DNA of 46,892 nt from Chitinophaga pinensis. Lineage in GTDB: Bacteria; Bacteroidota; Bacteroidia; Chitinophagales; Chitinophagaceae. How positions within the stretch are numbered: the first letter of the stretch is position 1; each line of letters begins with the position of its first letter. The notes below the pieces were generated by a model. It made no database searches. It saw only the letters and a list, made by a program, of their open reading frames with translations, and was not told the origin of the DNA. The translations under genes were made by a program, and so were the position numbers. Positions 16,655 through 24,928 of this stretch are shown here, one piece after another. Location of the stretch: NCBI GenBank assembly GCA_945876095.1, contig CAMCMP010000023.1, forward strand, positions 1 through 46,892, given 5' to 3'.

Positions 16655-17830
16655 ATGAACAGTATTGCTAAATTGGTTTTAAAACATTTTGGAGAAAAAT
16701 TTTCAAGCTCACCTAAATTATTCTTTTCTCCGGGGAGAATCAATCTTATTGGTGAACACATTGATTACAATGATGGTTATGTGATGCCGGCAGCTATTGA
16801 CAAGGGAATTTATTTTTCTATCGCTGAAAATCAAACTGATATTATTCATTTTTACGCAATTGATTTTGATGAGCATTTTTCTATTTCAATTCAGGATATT
16901 CAAATTAATAATGGTTGGCGAAACTATGTGCTAAGTGTACTAAATGAATTTAATTTACTAGGCATTTCATTGCGAGGATTTAATTGTGTTTTTGGTGGAG
17001 ATATTCCACAAGGTGCTGGCATGAGTTCCTCTGCTGCATTGGAAGGTGGATTGGCATTTGCATTGAATGAAATGTTTGCTGTAGGCCTTAGTAGAGTAGA
17101 ATTAGCGTTGCTTTGTCAGCGGGCTGAGCATAATTTCCCTAATGTACAGTGTGGCATCATGGATCAATTTGCCAATATGATGGGAAAAAAAGATCATGTA
17201 ATTCTGTTAGATTGTAAGACTTTGGAGCAATCTTATTTTCCTTTAGTAAAAGAAGGTTATAAAATTATTTTAATCAATTCTAAAGTGCATCATTCTCTAG
17301 CCGCAGGTGAATACAATATTCGTAGGCAAAGATGTGAGCAAGGCCTTGCTATTTTAGCCCCATTACTTTCCATTCAATCCTTTCGTGACATTGCTTCTGC
17401 CGATGAATTAGAAATTGGAAAAAGTAGTATGACTTTAGAGCAATATAATTGTTGCAAGTATGTAGTGGAGGAAATTGGTCGCACAAAAAAAGCAGCCATA
17501 TTATTGCAGTCGAGTGATATGAAAGGTTTCGGAGAATTAATGTTTGCAACTCATGAGGGGTTGAGTAAATTATATGAAGTAAGCTGTAGTGAATTAGATT
17601 TTTTAGTAGATCAGGCTAAATTATTTCCTGCTGTAATTGGTTCAAGATTAATGGGTGGCGGATTTGGAGGCTGTACCATTAATATTGTTGAAGAAGCTGG
17701 AGTAGAAAATTTTATCCAGCAAACTATTCTGGCTTATCAGCAACAGTTTAATATAAAGTCTGAAGCGTATATTGTAACGACATCTGATGGCACTGCTAAT
17801 ATTTCAGCTCTAAATACATTGGGTGAGTAA
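16655..17830 (+). CDS. galK: Galactokinase
   Basis: 391 residues from ATG at 16655 (a TTG codon directly precedes it in frame; ATG is preferred). GHMP kinase that phosphorylates alpha-D-galactose to galactose 1-phosphate, the first step of the Leloir pathway, in the cytoplasm. The galactokinase signature GRINLIGEHIDYNDG is at residues 28-41, the ATP-binding GDIPQGAGMSSSAALEG at 115-131, the catalytic Asp at GIMDQF (Asp170), and motif 3 GSRLMGGGFGGC near residue 330. Length is normal. No galT, galE or galM lies nearby in the window. It follows the GH95-like gene by 99 bases, with a candidate own promoter between. Its place suggests that galactose is one product of the polysaccharide locus. The convergent uup gene ends 92 bases away. 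Confidence 0.93.
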   Translation: MNSIAKLVLKHFGEKFSSSPKLFFSPGRINLIGEHIDYNDGYVMPAAIDKGIYFSIAENQTDIIHFYAIDFDEHFSISIQDIQINNGWRNYVLSVLNEFNLLGISLRGFNCVFGGDIPQGAGMSSSAALEGGLAFALNEMFAVGLSRVELALLCQRAEHNFPNVQCGIMDQFANMMGKKDHVILLDCKTLEQSYFPLVKEGYKIILINSKVHHSLAAGEYNIRRQRCEQGLAILAPLLSIQSFRDIASADELEIGKSSMTLEQYNCCKYVVEEIGRTKKAAILLQSSDMKGFGELMFATHEGLSKLYEVSCSELDFLVDQAKLFPAVIGSRLMGGGFGGCTINIVEEAGVENFIQQTILAYQQQFNIKSEAYIVTTSDGTANISALNTLGE

Positions 17831-17922
17831 TAGCGTTGATTCTTTGAAAGTGAATGATTAATTGAAAAGAAAGCTAATTCGTTCTTATTATTCAACCCAA
17901 TTGATTAAAAGTATAAAGTAGC

Positions 17923-19818
17923 CTAAGCTTTTTCACTTAGCTCTAGCCAACGCATTTCTTTTTCATCTAGTAGTTGAACGATTATCCCAATGCGTTCTGC
18001 TGCTTTTTGAAGTTCTTCAAAACCAAGATTTCCGTCATTCATTTTTGTTTCTAGAACAGCTTTTTCTTTTTGTAACTCAGGCATTTCCTTTTCAAGTATT
18101 TCTAATTCTCTTTTTTCTTTGAATGAAAACTTTTGAATAGTAGCACTTGAATTAGTTGCCTTCCCAGGCTCGGCTAATTTTGGTTCTTGTTTCATTATCT
18201 GTCGGTCGTCGGTTAGGCTACCATTGGCGACAGCTTCTCTATATTGAGTGTAGTTACCAGGGTAGTCTCTAATTACTCCATTGCCTTCAAATGCAAAAAG
18301 GTGGTCCACCATTCGGTCCATAAAATATCGGTCATGACTTACAATGATTATACAGCCTGGGTATTCCATTAAAAATTCTTCCAGCGTTCGCAAAGTTTGT
18401 AAATCCAAATCGTTGGTAGGCTCATCGAGTACTAGGAAATTGGGATTTAAGAAAAGTACACTCATTAAATGAAGTCTACGTTTTTCACCACCACTTAGTT
18501 TGCTAAGAGGAGTAAACTGTTGCTCTGCTGAAAAACCAAATTTTTCCATAAACTGACTTGCACTGATTTTGCTACCATCATTCAGTGGAAAATATTCTGC
18601 CATTGTTTTTACATATTCAATGGCTCTTTTATCTTCTTTGTATACCAATCCATCTTGACTAAAATTTCCAAAAACTACGGTATCTCCATGATTGATTTTT
18701 CCACTATCTGGGTTCTCTAGTTGTAAAGCGATTTTTAGAAAAGTCGATTTTCCTACACCATTTTTTCCTACTACTCCAATTCTTTCGCCTCTTTTAAAAG
18801 TGTAATCAAATCCTTTCATAATAGTTAGGTCGCCATAGCTTTTATGAACTTTTATCAACTCTAAAATCTTTCCACCGAGTCGGGTCATCTTTACTTGCAA
18901 GCTAACTTCCTCTACATCTTTCTTTTGTTTTACCCGGTCTTCTACATCGGCAAATGCATCTTGGCGGCTCTTACTTTTGGTAGTACGAGCTTTAGGTTGC
19001 TTTCGCATCCATTCTAATTCCTTACGAAAAATATTTTTATCTTTCTGCAATTCACTTTGCTGCACTTCAAGTCGAAGGCTTTTTTGTTCTAAAAAATTAT
19101 CGTAATCTCCTTTGTAGACATAAACTTTTTCTTCATCAATTTCTACAATTTCATTGCATACTGCATCTAAAAAATATCGGTCATGGGTAACCAATAGTAA
19201 GGTAACTTTTGCTGCGGAAAGGTATTCTTCTAACCATTCAATCATCTCTACATCTAAATGGTTAGTAGGTTCATCCAATATTAATAAGCAGCGGCCTGCA
19301 TGAAGATCGGCTTCAATCAATGCTTGTGCTAATGCAACTCTTTTCTTTTGTCCCCCACTTAAGTTGCTTACTTGTTCGTTGAGATGATGCAGATTAAGTT
19401 TACCTAAGATTTGTTTTAGATCACTTTCAAAACTCCAAGCATTCATATCATCAAGCTTAGCCATTAGTTCACCTAATTTGTCAATATCTTCTAAACCTTC
19501 TTCTAAAAACAATTCATATTCCTTTACTACTTTTACAACAGGATGGTCGAGTCGAAGCACATTGTCCCAAATACTTTTGTTGCCATCAAAATCATTGTCT
19601 TGTTGTAGCATTACCACTTTAATATCTTTGTGAACCCAAACGGTTCCTTCATCTGGTGTATCGAGGCCAGTAATGATTTTCAGTAGCGTACTTTTTCCAC
19701 TACCATTGCGGGCTACCAAGGCTATTTTATCTCCTTCTTCAACGTTTAAGGTGATATTTTTAAAAAGTGTTCTAACCCCGAAGGTTTTACTGATATTTTC
19801 TATAGAGGCATAATGCAT
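17923..19818 (-). CDS. uup: ABC-F family ATPase, Uup type
   Basis: 631 residues with two ATP-binding cassettes and no membrane domain. The first Walker A is ARNGSGKST (about residues 36-44), LSGGQ signature 153-157, Walker B LLILDEP 178-184. The second cassette begins near 320 with VVGKNGVGKST, then LSGGEKRR and LVLDEPTND. The linker contains the Arg/Lys-rich RKQPKARTTKSKSRQDAF segment typical of Uup. A C-terminal coiled coil (about 565-630, EKRELEILEKEMPELQKEK) matches the Uup DNA/ribosome-binding tail. ABC-F proteins act on ribosomes; Uup is linked to ribosome and replication-associated functions and to low transposon excision. It is convergent with galK and is followed upstream by a 268-bp gap and the next minus-strand gene. 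Likely monocistronic. Confidence 0.88.
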   Translation of the reverse strand: MHYASIENISKTFGVRTLFKNITLNVEEGDKIALVARNGSGKSTLLKIITGLDTPDEGTVWVHKDIKVVMLQQDNDFDGNKSIWDNVLRLDHPVVKVVKEYELFLEEGLEDIDKLGELMAKLDDMNAWSFESDLKQILGKLNLHHLNEQVSNLSGGQKKRVALAQALIEADLHAGRCLLILDEPTNHLDVEMIEWLEEYLSAAKVTLLLVTHDRYFLDAVCNEIVEIDEEKVYVYKGDYDNFLEQKSLRLEVQQSELQKDKNIFRKELEWMRKQPKARTTKSKSRQDAFADVEDRVKQKKDVEEVSLQVKMTRLGGKILELIKVHKSYGDLTIMKGFDYTFKRGERIGVVGKNGVGKSTFLKIALQLENPDSGKINHGDTVVFGNFSQDGLVYKEDKRAIEYVKTMAEYFPLNDGSKISASQFMEKFGFSAEQQFTPLSKLSGGEKRRLHLMSVLFLNPNFLVLDEPTNDLDLQTLRTLEEFLMEYPGCIIIVSHDRYFMDRMVDHLFAFEGNGVIRDYPGNYTQYREAVANGSLTDDRQIMKQEPKLAEPGKATNSSATIQKFSFKEKRELEILEKEMPELQKEKAVLETKMNDGNLGFEELQKAAERIGIIVQLLDEKEMRWLELSEKA

Positions 19819-20011
19819 GGGCGCAAAGGTAACTCAGAAAGGTAAACTGAAAACTGATAAATGAAAGAATAGATACTTTTAACTGAAAATAATTACTTGA
19901 TAAGAATTATAAATGCTAAAAATATTTGCTGTAAATCTTTATTGGCACTAGTTTGTAAATAAAATAACAGGTCAAATAGGCTACTTTAATTTTTTTTATT
20001 AAGTTGAAAAT

Positions 20012-20050
20012 AAAACCGCCGACCTGATTATGTTCAAAGTCGGCGGTTTT
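20012..20050 (-). terminator. Strong rho-independent terminator
   Basis: AAAACCGCCGAC (20012-20023) and GTCGGCGGTTTT (20039-20050) form a perfect 12-bp stem with a 15-base loop. On the minus strand the stem ends in TTTT, 37 bases after the stop of the YncE-phosphoesterase fusion gene, so it ends that transcript. The symmetric A/T flanks would let it work in both directions. Confidence 0.8.
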
Positions 20051-20086
20051 GTATTTATTAATTGCTTATTTATAAGATGGTTTCTT

Positions 20087-23000
20087 CTATTTAGAGCCCG
20101 GGTATTTAGCATTACCTTTTGCATAAAACCAGATGATTCGATTCATCTTGTCATCTTCACCGCCATCCACTTCATTGAATACTTCTAATTGAGATTGAAG
20201 GGCATATTTTTTTGCTTGGCCTTTTAATGCAGAAAGCGGTTTATTCATTTGGTCAAGGGGAATATTATTGGGTAATGCAGTATAGGTTTTGCTGTTTTTA
20301 TTTTTTTGAAAACAATCAGTCATTAGTCTGGCAGTAGCGTCCATAATATTCATTGGAGGTAGACCTAGTATTTGTTCAATAGTTTTCAGCATAGAAGTTT
20401 GATTGTAATTGGAAGTCACCAATCTACCTGTGCTATAAGGACTAATCACTAAGCCAGTGGTTCTGTAAGCAGAAATATGGTCCCAGCCACTCTGAGAATC
20501 ATCTTCGGTAATAAATATTACTGTTGAATCCCAATACTTGCTATTGCTTATCATCTCAACGATTCTTCCTACTGCTAGATCATTGTCGGCTACCATTGCA
20601 TTGGGTGTAGGGAATCCTGGAGAAGTCCCAGCACTATGGTCATTAGGAAGTGACATGATCATTAGGTTGGGCATATTACCTGCTCGTTCATTGGCTTTCC
20701 ATTCTTCAATAAATATATCAGCTCTTTGCTGATCGCTAAAAGCAATATTATCGCAATCAGGAAAGGTGGGAGAAATAAGTGGACGAATTCTTGCAATGGT
20801 AGTTTTGTTTTTCCAATCAGGTTTTTTACCGTCTTTATAATTTTTATAAAGGTCTGTCCATTTTAATTTTTTATCGTATTCAGTTTCACAGGCTTCTCCA
20901 TAAATTCTTACTGTTTTTCCGTGATCAACAGCTTGATTCCAGATAAAGCCCGCTTTATTATATACTAATGCATCCGCTTGACGGTGAGGATAACTTCTAA
21001 ACCAGGCACGAACACTTTTTTCTATATAGTCATTCACCATACCTGCATCAGTCCATTGGTGACCTTCAGCCGAACATTTTCCTGATGCGTTAAAATCATC
21101 CATCCAGCCATATTTTTTAGCAAGGGCATGCATATTAGGAGTTACCTTTTCACCAAATATACAGAGTGAACTATCACCTCTTCCCCATTTTAAATCTCCA
21201 AAAACTTGGTCATAGGTTTTATTTTCTTTGATAATATAAACCACATGTTTAAATACCGATGGCTCTCCAATTCTTTCAGGAACGGGTACTGGCGCTATTC
21301 CTGCTCGCGGTTGTAAATTTAAATGCGCAGTTCTACTTAAAAGATTTAACTGAGTGACCGCTACTGTGTATTTATCTAGGGTAGTTTTATCAGGCACTGG
21401 TATAATACTAACAGAAGCCAATTGGTTGTGAATAGATCTTGCATTTTTCTTTTCATCGATCACATTAGCTCCATCCGATTCTAGATTGGCGACTACTAAA
21501 TTATTTTGTATCAGTTTAATTCCGCCAGGGTAGGCTTCTGTTGGAATATAACCTGTCACTATAGAATTGCCAATCCCTTTTACAGAAGCATTCTTACCGA
21601 GTCTAACTACTGCGATGGCATTATCGAATCCATTGGCAACATAGAGTATATTATTTTCTGCATTCAATTCAAGTGCATTAGGAGTACTTCCTTGCAACTC
21701 CAATTTTTCATTTAGTAAACCTACTTTGATTGATTCGGTAACTACATCCGAATTAGTATTGATTACAGAAATTATATCACTTGATCCATTGGCTACATAA
21801 ATATATTTTCCATTGTCAGTAGCAGCTACTGCATTGGGATGTAGTCCTACATTGATTTCTCGAATATTTTTTCCAGTTATAAGATCCAGTACGGTTACGG
21901 TTCCAGTTGAAGTGGCTCCTGTGCGAGGGTCGGTATACGCAAGTCCCCAGGGTACTCCAGCTCTTTCTTTTGTGCTATCTGTTGCAGTAGGGCCAGCCCA
22001 ATTGCTTACATATATTTTTTTGTTTGCAATGGCTACACCATAAGGAGCAACACCTGTTGCAGCTCGCCAAACAATGCTTCTGTCGCTCCAACGAATTTTT
22101 AATAATTCATTATTTCCATTTAATACTACATAAAGAAAAAGATCTCCCTGTTCTCTTGAAATTTCTATATCATTAGGCAATGCATTTAAGGCTGGATTTA
22201 ATTTATCAATTGCGATATCTGAAATATTTGACAAACTATTGTTTGCCCATTCAGCAATCATTATAGAAGATTTGCTACCTTTTCCAGCAGCACTCCATAC
22301 TACAAATACTTTTCCATTTTCTGTAAAAGACTGAATGCCCGAATAGGTGCTCATGTAACCTGCATAACGGTTCATGTCAGCAAAGGACCAACGGCTGATA
22401 ATCTTTTTTTCGGTTATATCCAAAGCGGCTATTCCATATCGATCTTCAATGATTACTTTGCCATCCTTGGATAATATTGCAGCGTCTAGTGCATGATTTT
22501 CTGTTTCTGGTCTTCCAAAGCGAATTACTGTTCCAGCAGATTTAATGACTCGATTATAAGGCATTAGTCGAAGAGAATCATTTTGCCTTCTTAAAAAATC
22601 TGATATTGCTTCAATATGATCTGTATTTAGATAATCGATTTGCAAACTCATTATTTCCTTCCAAGCTGAAGGAAAATCAGGCGTTGCCCAGAAACGAATT
22701 GGCTTTTTTTGTGCATGTGCTTTTTCTACCAAATTTTTTATGGTTTGCCGATCCTTTTCTGGCAATTCACTTTTGCCATTCCATTTGCTGAAATCTTTCA
22801 AATCGTTGCTTAGTAACCCAATTTTTGATAAAGTAGTTTTGTTGTATTCTTTGTTAAGTCTACCATCAAACCAAATAAAGGAAGGGTAGGTAGTATAAGT
22901 ATTTTCCTCAGGCCTGTTCCCTGAAATAACAATTCGGATATTTGGATTTTGAATTATAGCTGGAAACTTTTTCAGTAAAATTACTAGGGCATTTAAAGTG

Positions 23001-23356
23001 AGTACACTATCAGATTTTACGTCAATGAGTAGTTGAAGTTTTTTTGTTTTGTCTTTGTAAGGAAAGCCTCCATTTTGCTTGATAAATTTAGTTAACGGCG
23101 TTAGATACAAAGTTTCTAAGGATCTAGTTTTGGTTAAGTGTTTGGAGTCATGCCCTACCAATAATAATCCTTCCGTGAGATGAATATCGGCTTCAATTGA
23201 GCCAAACTCTTCATGGTAAGCTTGATAAAAAGGGGTAGACTGCTCGTAATCGTTATGTGAATGCACATTGGCAGAAGTATAAACAATGTTTTGCCCAAAT
23301 ATTGAAGCATATAATGAAAGGCAAAGAAGCAAAGAGATTGGTTTTTTAAGGCTCAT
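20087..23356 (-). CDS. Secreted GDPD-like / YncE propeller / phosphoesterase fusion
   Basis: 1089 residues, signal peptide 1-22 (IFGQ). Residues about 30-265 are a GDPD/PI-PLC-like TIM barrel, with HSHNDYEQ (His32, Asn35, Asp36), EADIHL (Glu55, Asp57) and VGHD (His69) as active-site motifs. Residues about 280-690 form a YVTN/YncE-type beta-propeller (repeats such as KIYVSNWAG, KYIYVANGSSDIISVINT, NILYVANGFDNAIAVV). Residues about 700-1060 are an AcpA/PLC-like phosphoesterase of the alkaline phosphatase superfamily (IIKENKTYDQVFGD, SAEGHQWTD, NDHSAGTSPGFPTP, ITEDDSQSGWDHISAYRT). The last two parts occur together in a known bifunctional family, but the GDPD-like N-terminus is an addition. It could cut glycerophosphodiesters and then release phosphate. 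A strong terminator follows. A related gene lacking the first domain is at 27719. Confidence 0.82.
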   Translation of the reverse strand: MSLKKPISLLLCLSLYASIFGQNIVYTSANVHSHNDYEQSTPFYQAYHEEFGSIEADIHLTEGLLLVGHDSKHLTKTRSLETLYLTPLTKFIKQNGGFPYKDKTKKLQLLIDVKSDSVLTLNALVILLKKFPAIIQNPNIRIVISGNRPEENTYTTYPSFIWFDGRLNKEYNKTTLSKIGLLSNDLKDFSKWNGKSELPEKDRQTIKNLVEKAHAQKKPIRFWATPDFPSAWKEIMSLQIDYLNTDHIEAISDFLRRQNDSLRLMPYNRVIKSAGTVIRFGRPETENHALDAAILSKDGKVIIEDRYGIAALDITEKKIISRWSFADMNRYAGYMSTYSGIQSFTENGKVFVVWSAAGKGSKSSIMIAEWANNSLSNISDIAIDKLNPALNALPNDIEISREQGDLFLYVVLNGNNELLKIRWSDRSIVWRAATGVAPYGVAIANKKIYVSNWAGPTATDSTKERAGVPWGLAYTDPRTGATSTGTVTVLDLITGKNIREINVGLHPNAVAATDNGKYIYVANGSSDIISVINTNSDVVTESIKVGLLNEKLELQGSTPNALELNAENNILYVANGFDNAIAVVRLGKNASVKGIGNSIVTGYIPTEAYPGGIKLIQNNLVVANLESDGANVIDEKKNARSIHNQLASVSIIPVPDKTTLDKYTVAVTQLNLLSRTAHLNLQPRAGIAPVPVPERIGEPSVFKHVVYIIKENKTYDQVFGDLKWGRGDSSLCIFGEKVTPNMHALAKKYGWMDDFNASGKCSAEGHQWTDAGMVNDYIEKSVRAWFRSYPHRQADALVYNKAGFIWNQAVDHGKTVRIYGEACETEYDKKLKWTDLYKNYKDGKKPDWKNKTTIARIRPLISPTFPDCDNIAFSDQQRADIFIEEWKANERAGNMPNLMIMSLPNDHSAGTSPGFPTPNAMVADNDLAVGRIVEMISNSKYWDSTVIFITEDDSQSGWDHISAYRTTGLVISPYSTGRLVTSNYNQTSMLKTIEQILGLPPMNIMDATARLMTDCFQKNKNSKTYTALPNNIPLDQMNKPLSALKGQAKKYALQSQLEVFNEVDGGEDDKMNRIIWFYAKGNAKYPGSK

Positions 23357-23635
23357 AGTTTTATTAATTTTTAAACGCTGTCAATATTAGTACATATTTT
23401 TTTGATTTTGCTTTTTTTGCCTAGACAGAAGGTTATTTTTTCTTTACTATTTACTTCATCATAGAAGTCATGATTTCAGATATGGTAATGATTTTTAATA
23501 TTCTGTTTTTAAAAAGTAGGATTCAGTTCATTCCTAAGCAGGTGCAAAGCGTTGATCTATATTTTAAATGAGAAATAGTAAATTTGATTTTCACGAATTA
23601 AATAATCAATCGGCTTTACTATTGATACATTCTTT

Positions 23636-23643
23636 ATTTTTGC
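23636..23643 (+). promoter_or_regulatory. Putative -7 box (TATTTTTG) for the tRNA gene
   Basis: TATTTTTG is an exact match to TAnnTTTG and lies 13 bases upstream of the tRNA 5' end. No clear -33 TTG element is visible at the usual distance. Only the -7 element is supported. Confidence 0.4.
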
Positions 23644-23656
23644 TCTTCTTTATTTA

Positions 23657-23731
23657 GGGTTGTTAGCTCAGTTGGTTTAGAGCATCACGTCGACAACGTG
23701 AGGGTCGCTGGTTCGAGTCCAGCACAGCCCA
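23657..23731 (+). tRNA. tRNA-Val (anticodon GAC)
   Basis: A full cloverleaf can be drawn: acceptor GGGTTGT/ACAGCCC (one G-U pair), D arm GCTC/GAGC, anticodon stem TCACG/CGTGA with loop TCGACAA, variable GGGTC, T arm GCTGG/CCAGC with TTCGAGT, and discriminator A. The anticodon is GAC, read as valine. Position 33 is C rather than the nearly universal T, by the usual numbering of this loop. The CCA end is not encoded (CCG follows). A -7-like box lies upstream and a terminator follows. Confidence 0.93.
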
Positions 23732-23752
23732 CCGGAACTAGCTCATTTACAT

Positions 23753-23786
23753 AAAAAAGTGCAGTAGAGATGCTGTACTTTTTTTA
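23753..23786 (+). terminator. Rho-independent terminator after tRNA-Val
   Basis: AAAAAAGTGCAG and CTGTACTTTTTTT flank an 8-base loop and pair with one mismatch, giving a stem with a terminal T-run. It starts 22 bases after the tRNA 3' end and lies 33 bases from the convergent stop of the ChaN-like gene. Its A-rich 5' arm would also give a T-run on the other strand, so it may serve both. Confidence 0.65.
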
Positions 23787-23818
23787 TAGTCTTTATTGCT
23801 TACAAGTGACAGAATTAA

Positions 23819-24673
23819 TCAATAAGTTGAAGTCATATCTTCATCTACACAAATGATAAAATCTGCTTTATTTTTATTTTCCTTTAATAGTTTATGAAGG
23901 TTCACTTGTGAAACTGTGGTAACGGTAGTAATTGAAAGTTCAGGTCTTTTTTGTTGAAGATGCCAAACAATCCCATCATGATTTTCCGAGTGATAACTGC
24001 CATTATAATGAATAAATAAACTACCTGGAACAAAGTTCTGTAAAATAAAGTAAGCCATCGTAGCATCTTTTACAGCTTGCGCTTTAGGCATATTTGCAGT
24101 TGCATGACCCGCCATCATCACCATCATATTTTTGTATCCTGGAAGTTCAGAATCATAAGCAATAGGAAGTGGAGCAATCCATTTTTTTTCTTCGTTACTA
24201 AGCGAATCTAGTGCTTCTAGCCCTCTTCTGGAAACTAGCGAGGCATACTTTCTAGGAATATTAGTTGCTGCAAAAGCTATATTATTTTCTTTAGCAAAAT
24301 CTACTAAAGGTGAATAGTCCGTTGGATAATTTTTCCAAAGTCTTGCCATTGAATCTAATCCATTACTAGTAATTTTTCCTTGTAGATAAAGATTTAATAC
24401 ACCTTGATTATCCTGTTCAAACATTTCTGCCCCTAATACTAAATTCCTTTCTTTTTTACAGTCTTTGGTAATCTCCAATTCCATCCAATGGCTGATAGGG
24501 TTATTATGAAACTCTCCTATTAAAACAATATCTTTTTTCGTGAGGGAACGAATCATTTTTTTGTAAGAAACTTTTTTCCCTTTGGCATTATATAAAATGT
24601 AGGCAGGTTTATTTTGTGCCGCAATGATTGACATAATACACCAACTGATTGAAAAGAGTATATATTTTTTCAT
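23819..24673 (-). CDS. ChaN-like haem-binding / Tiki-superfamily protein
   Basis: 284 residues with an N-terminal signal peptide (about 1-18, ending IIAAQ). The ChaN (DUF399) pattern is present: LIGEFHNNPISHWMELEI near residues 50-67, AEMFEQDNQGVLNLYLQG, NYPTDYSPLVDFAKENNI, ATNIPRKYASLVSRRGL, and MAGHATANMPKAQAVKDATMAY. Conserved Glu, His and Asn in GEFHxNxxxH are putative metal- or haem-contacting residues of the superfamily. No lipobox Cys is visible, so it is probably periplasmic rather than a lipoprotein. ChaN proteins in other bacteria bind haem dimers and are iron-regulated. No Fur-like site could be identified by eye. It is divergent from the GH63-like gene across a 255-bp gap. Confidence 0.75.
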   Translation of the reverse strand: MKKYILFSISWCIMSIIAAQNKPAYILYNAKGKKVSYKKMIRSLTKKDIVLIGEFHNNPISHWMELEITKDCKKERNLVLGAEMFEQDNQGVLNLYLQGKITSNGLDSMARLWKNYPTDYSPLVDFAKENNIAFAATNIPRKYASLVSRRGLEALDSLSNEEKKWIAPLPIAYDSELPGYKNMMVMMAGHATANMPKAQAVKDATMAYFILQNFVPGSLFIHYNGSYHSENHDGIVWHLQQKRPELSITTVTTVSQVNLHKLLKENKNKADFIICVDEDMTSTY

Positions 24674-24928
24674 AATGGAAAGTTCGGTTATTTTTCTTTA
24701 GGCTAGCATCGTTTATTCATTTCGAATCGCATTTTTTAGCCTAAAATTTCAATAAATACGGTTTTCTGTATACACCTTAGGTGGTTTTTTTTGTTTTCAT
24801 GGGCGTACTGATTTTTAAAAACTGTATTTTTACAGTCAATAGAGTTGACATCTTTTTGCTTGCCATGAACCAGCTTTTTTTGTATTGGAAATCTTTCAAT
24901 ATAAAAAAATCATTTTAAATTAAACATC

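Noticed and set aside
6856..17830. A complete polysaccharide utilisation locus
   Set aside because: No SusC/SusD, hybrid two-component or ECF sigma/anti-sigma gene is in the window, so only the term carbohydrate-use locus is supported.
24771..24793. Terminator-like CACC-TTA-GGTG followed by T8
   Set aside because: The stem is only four or five bases with a three-base loop, and it lies between two divergent genes where no transcript needs to end.
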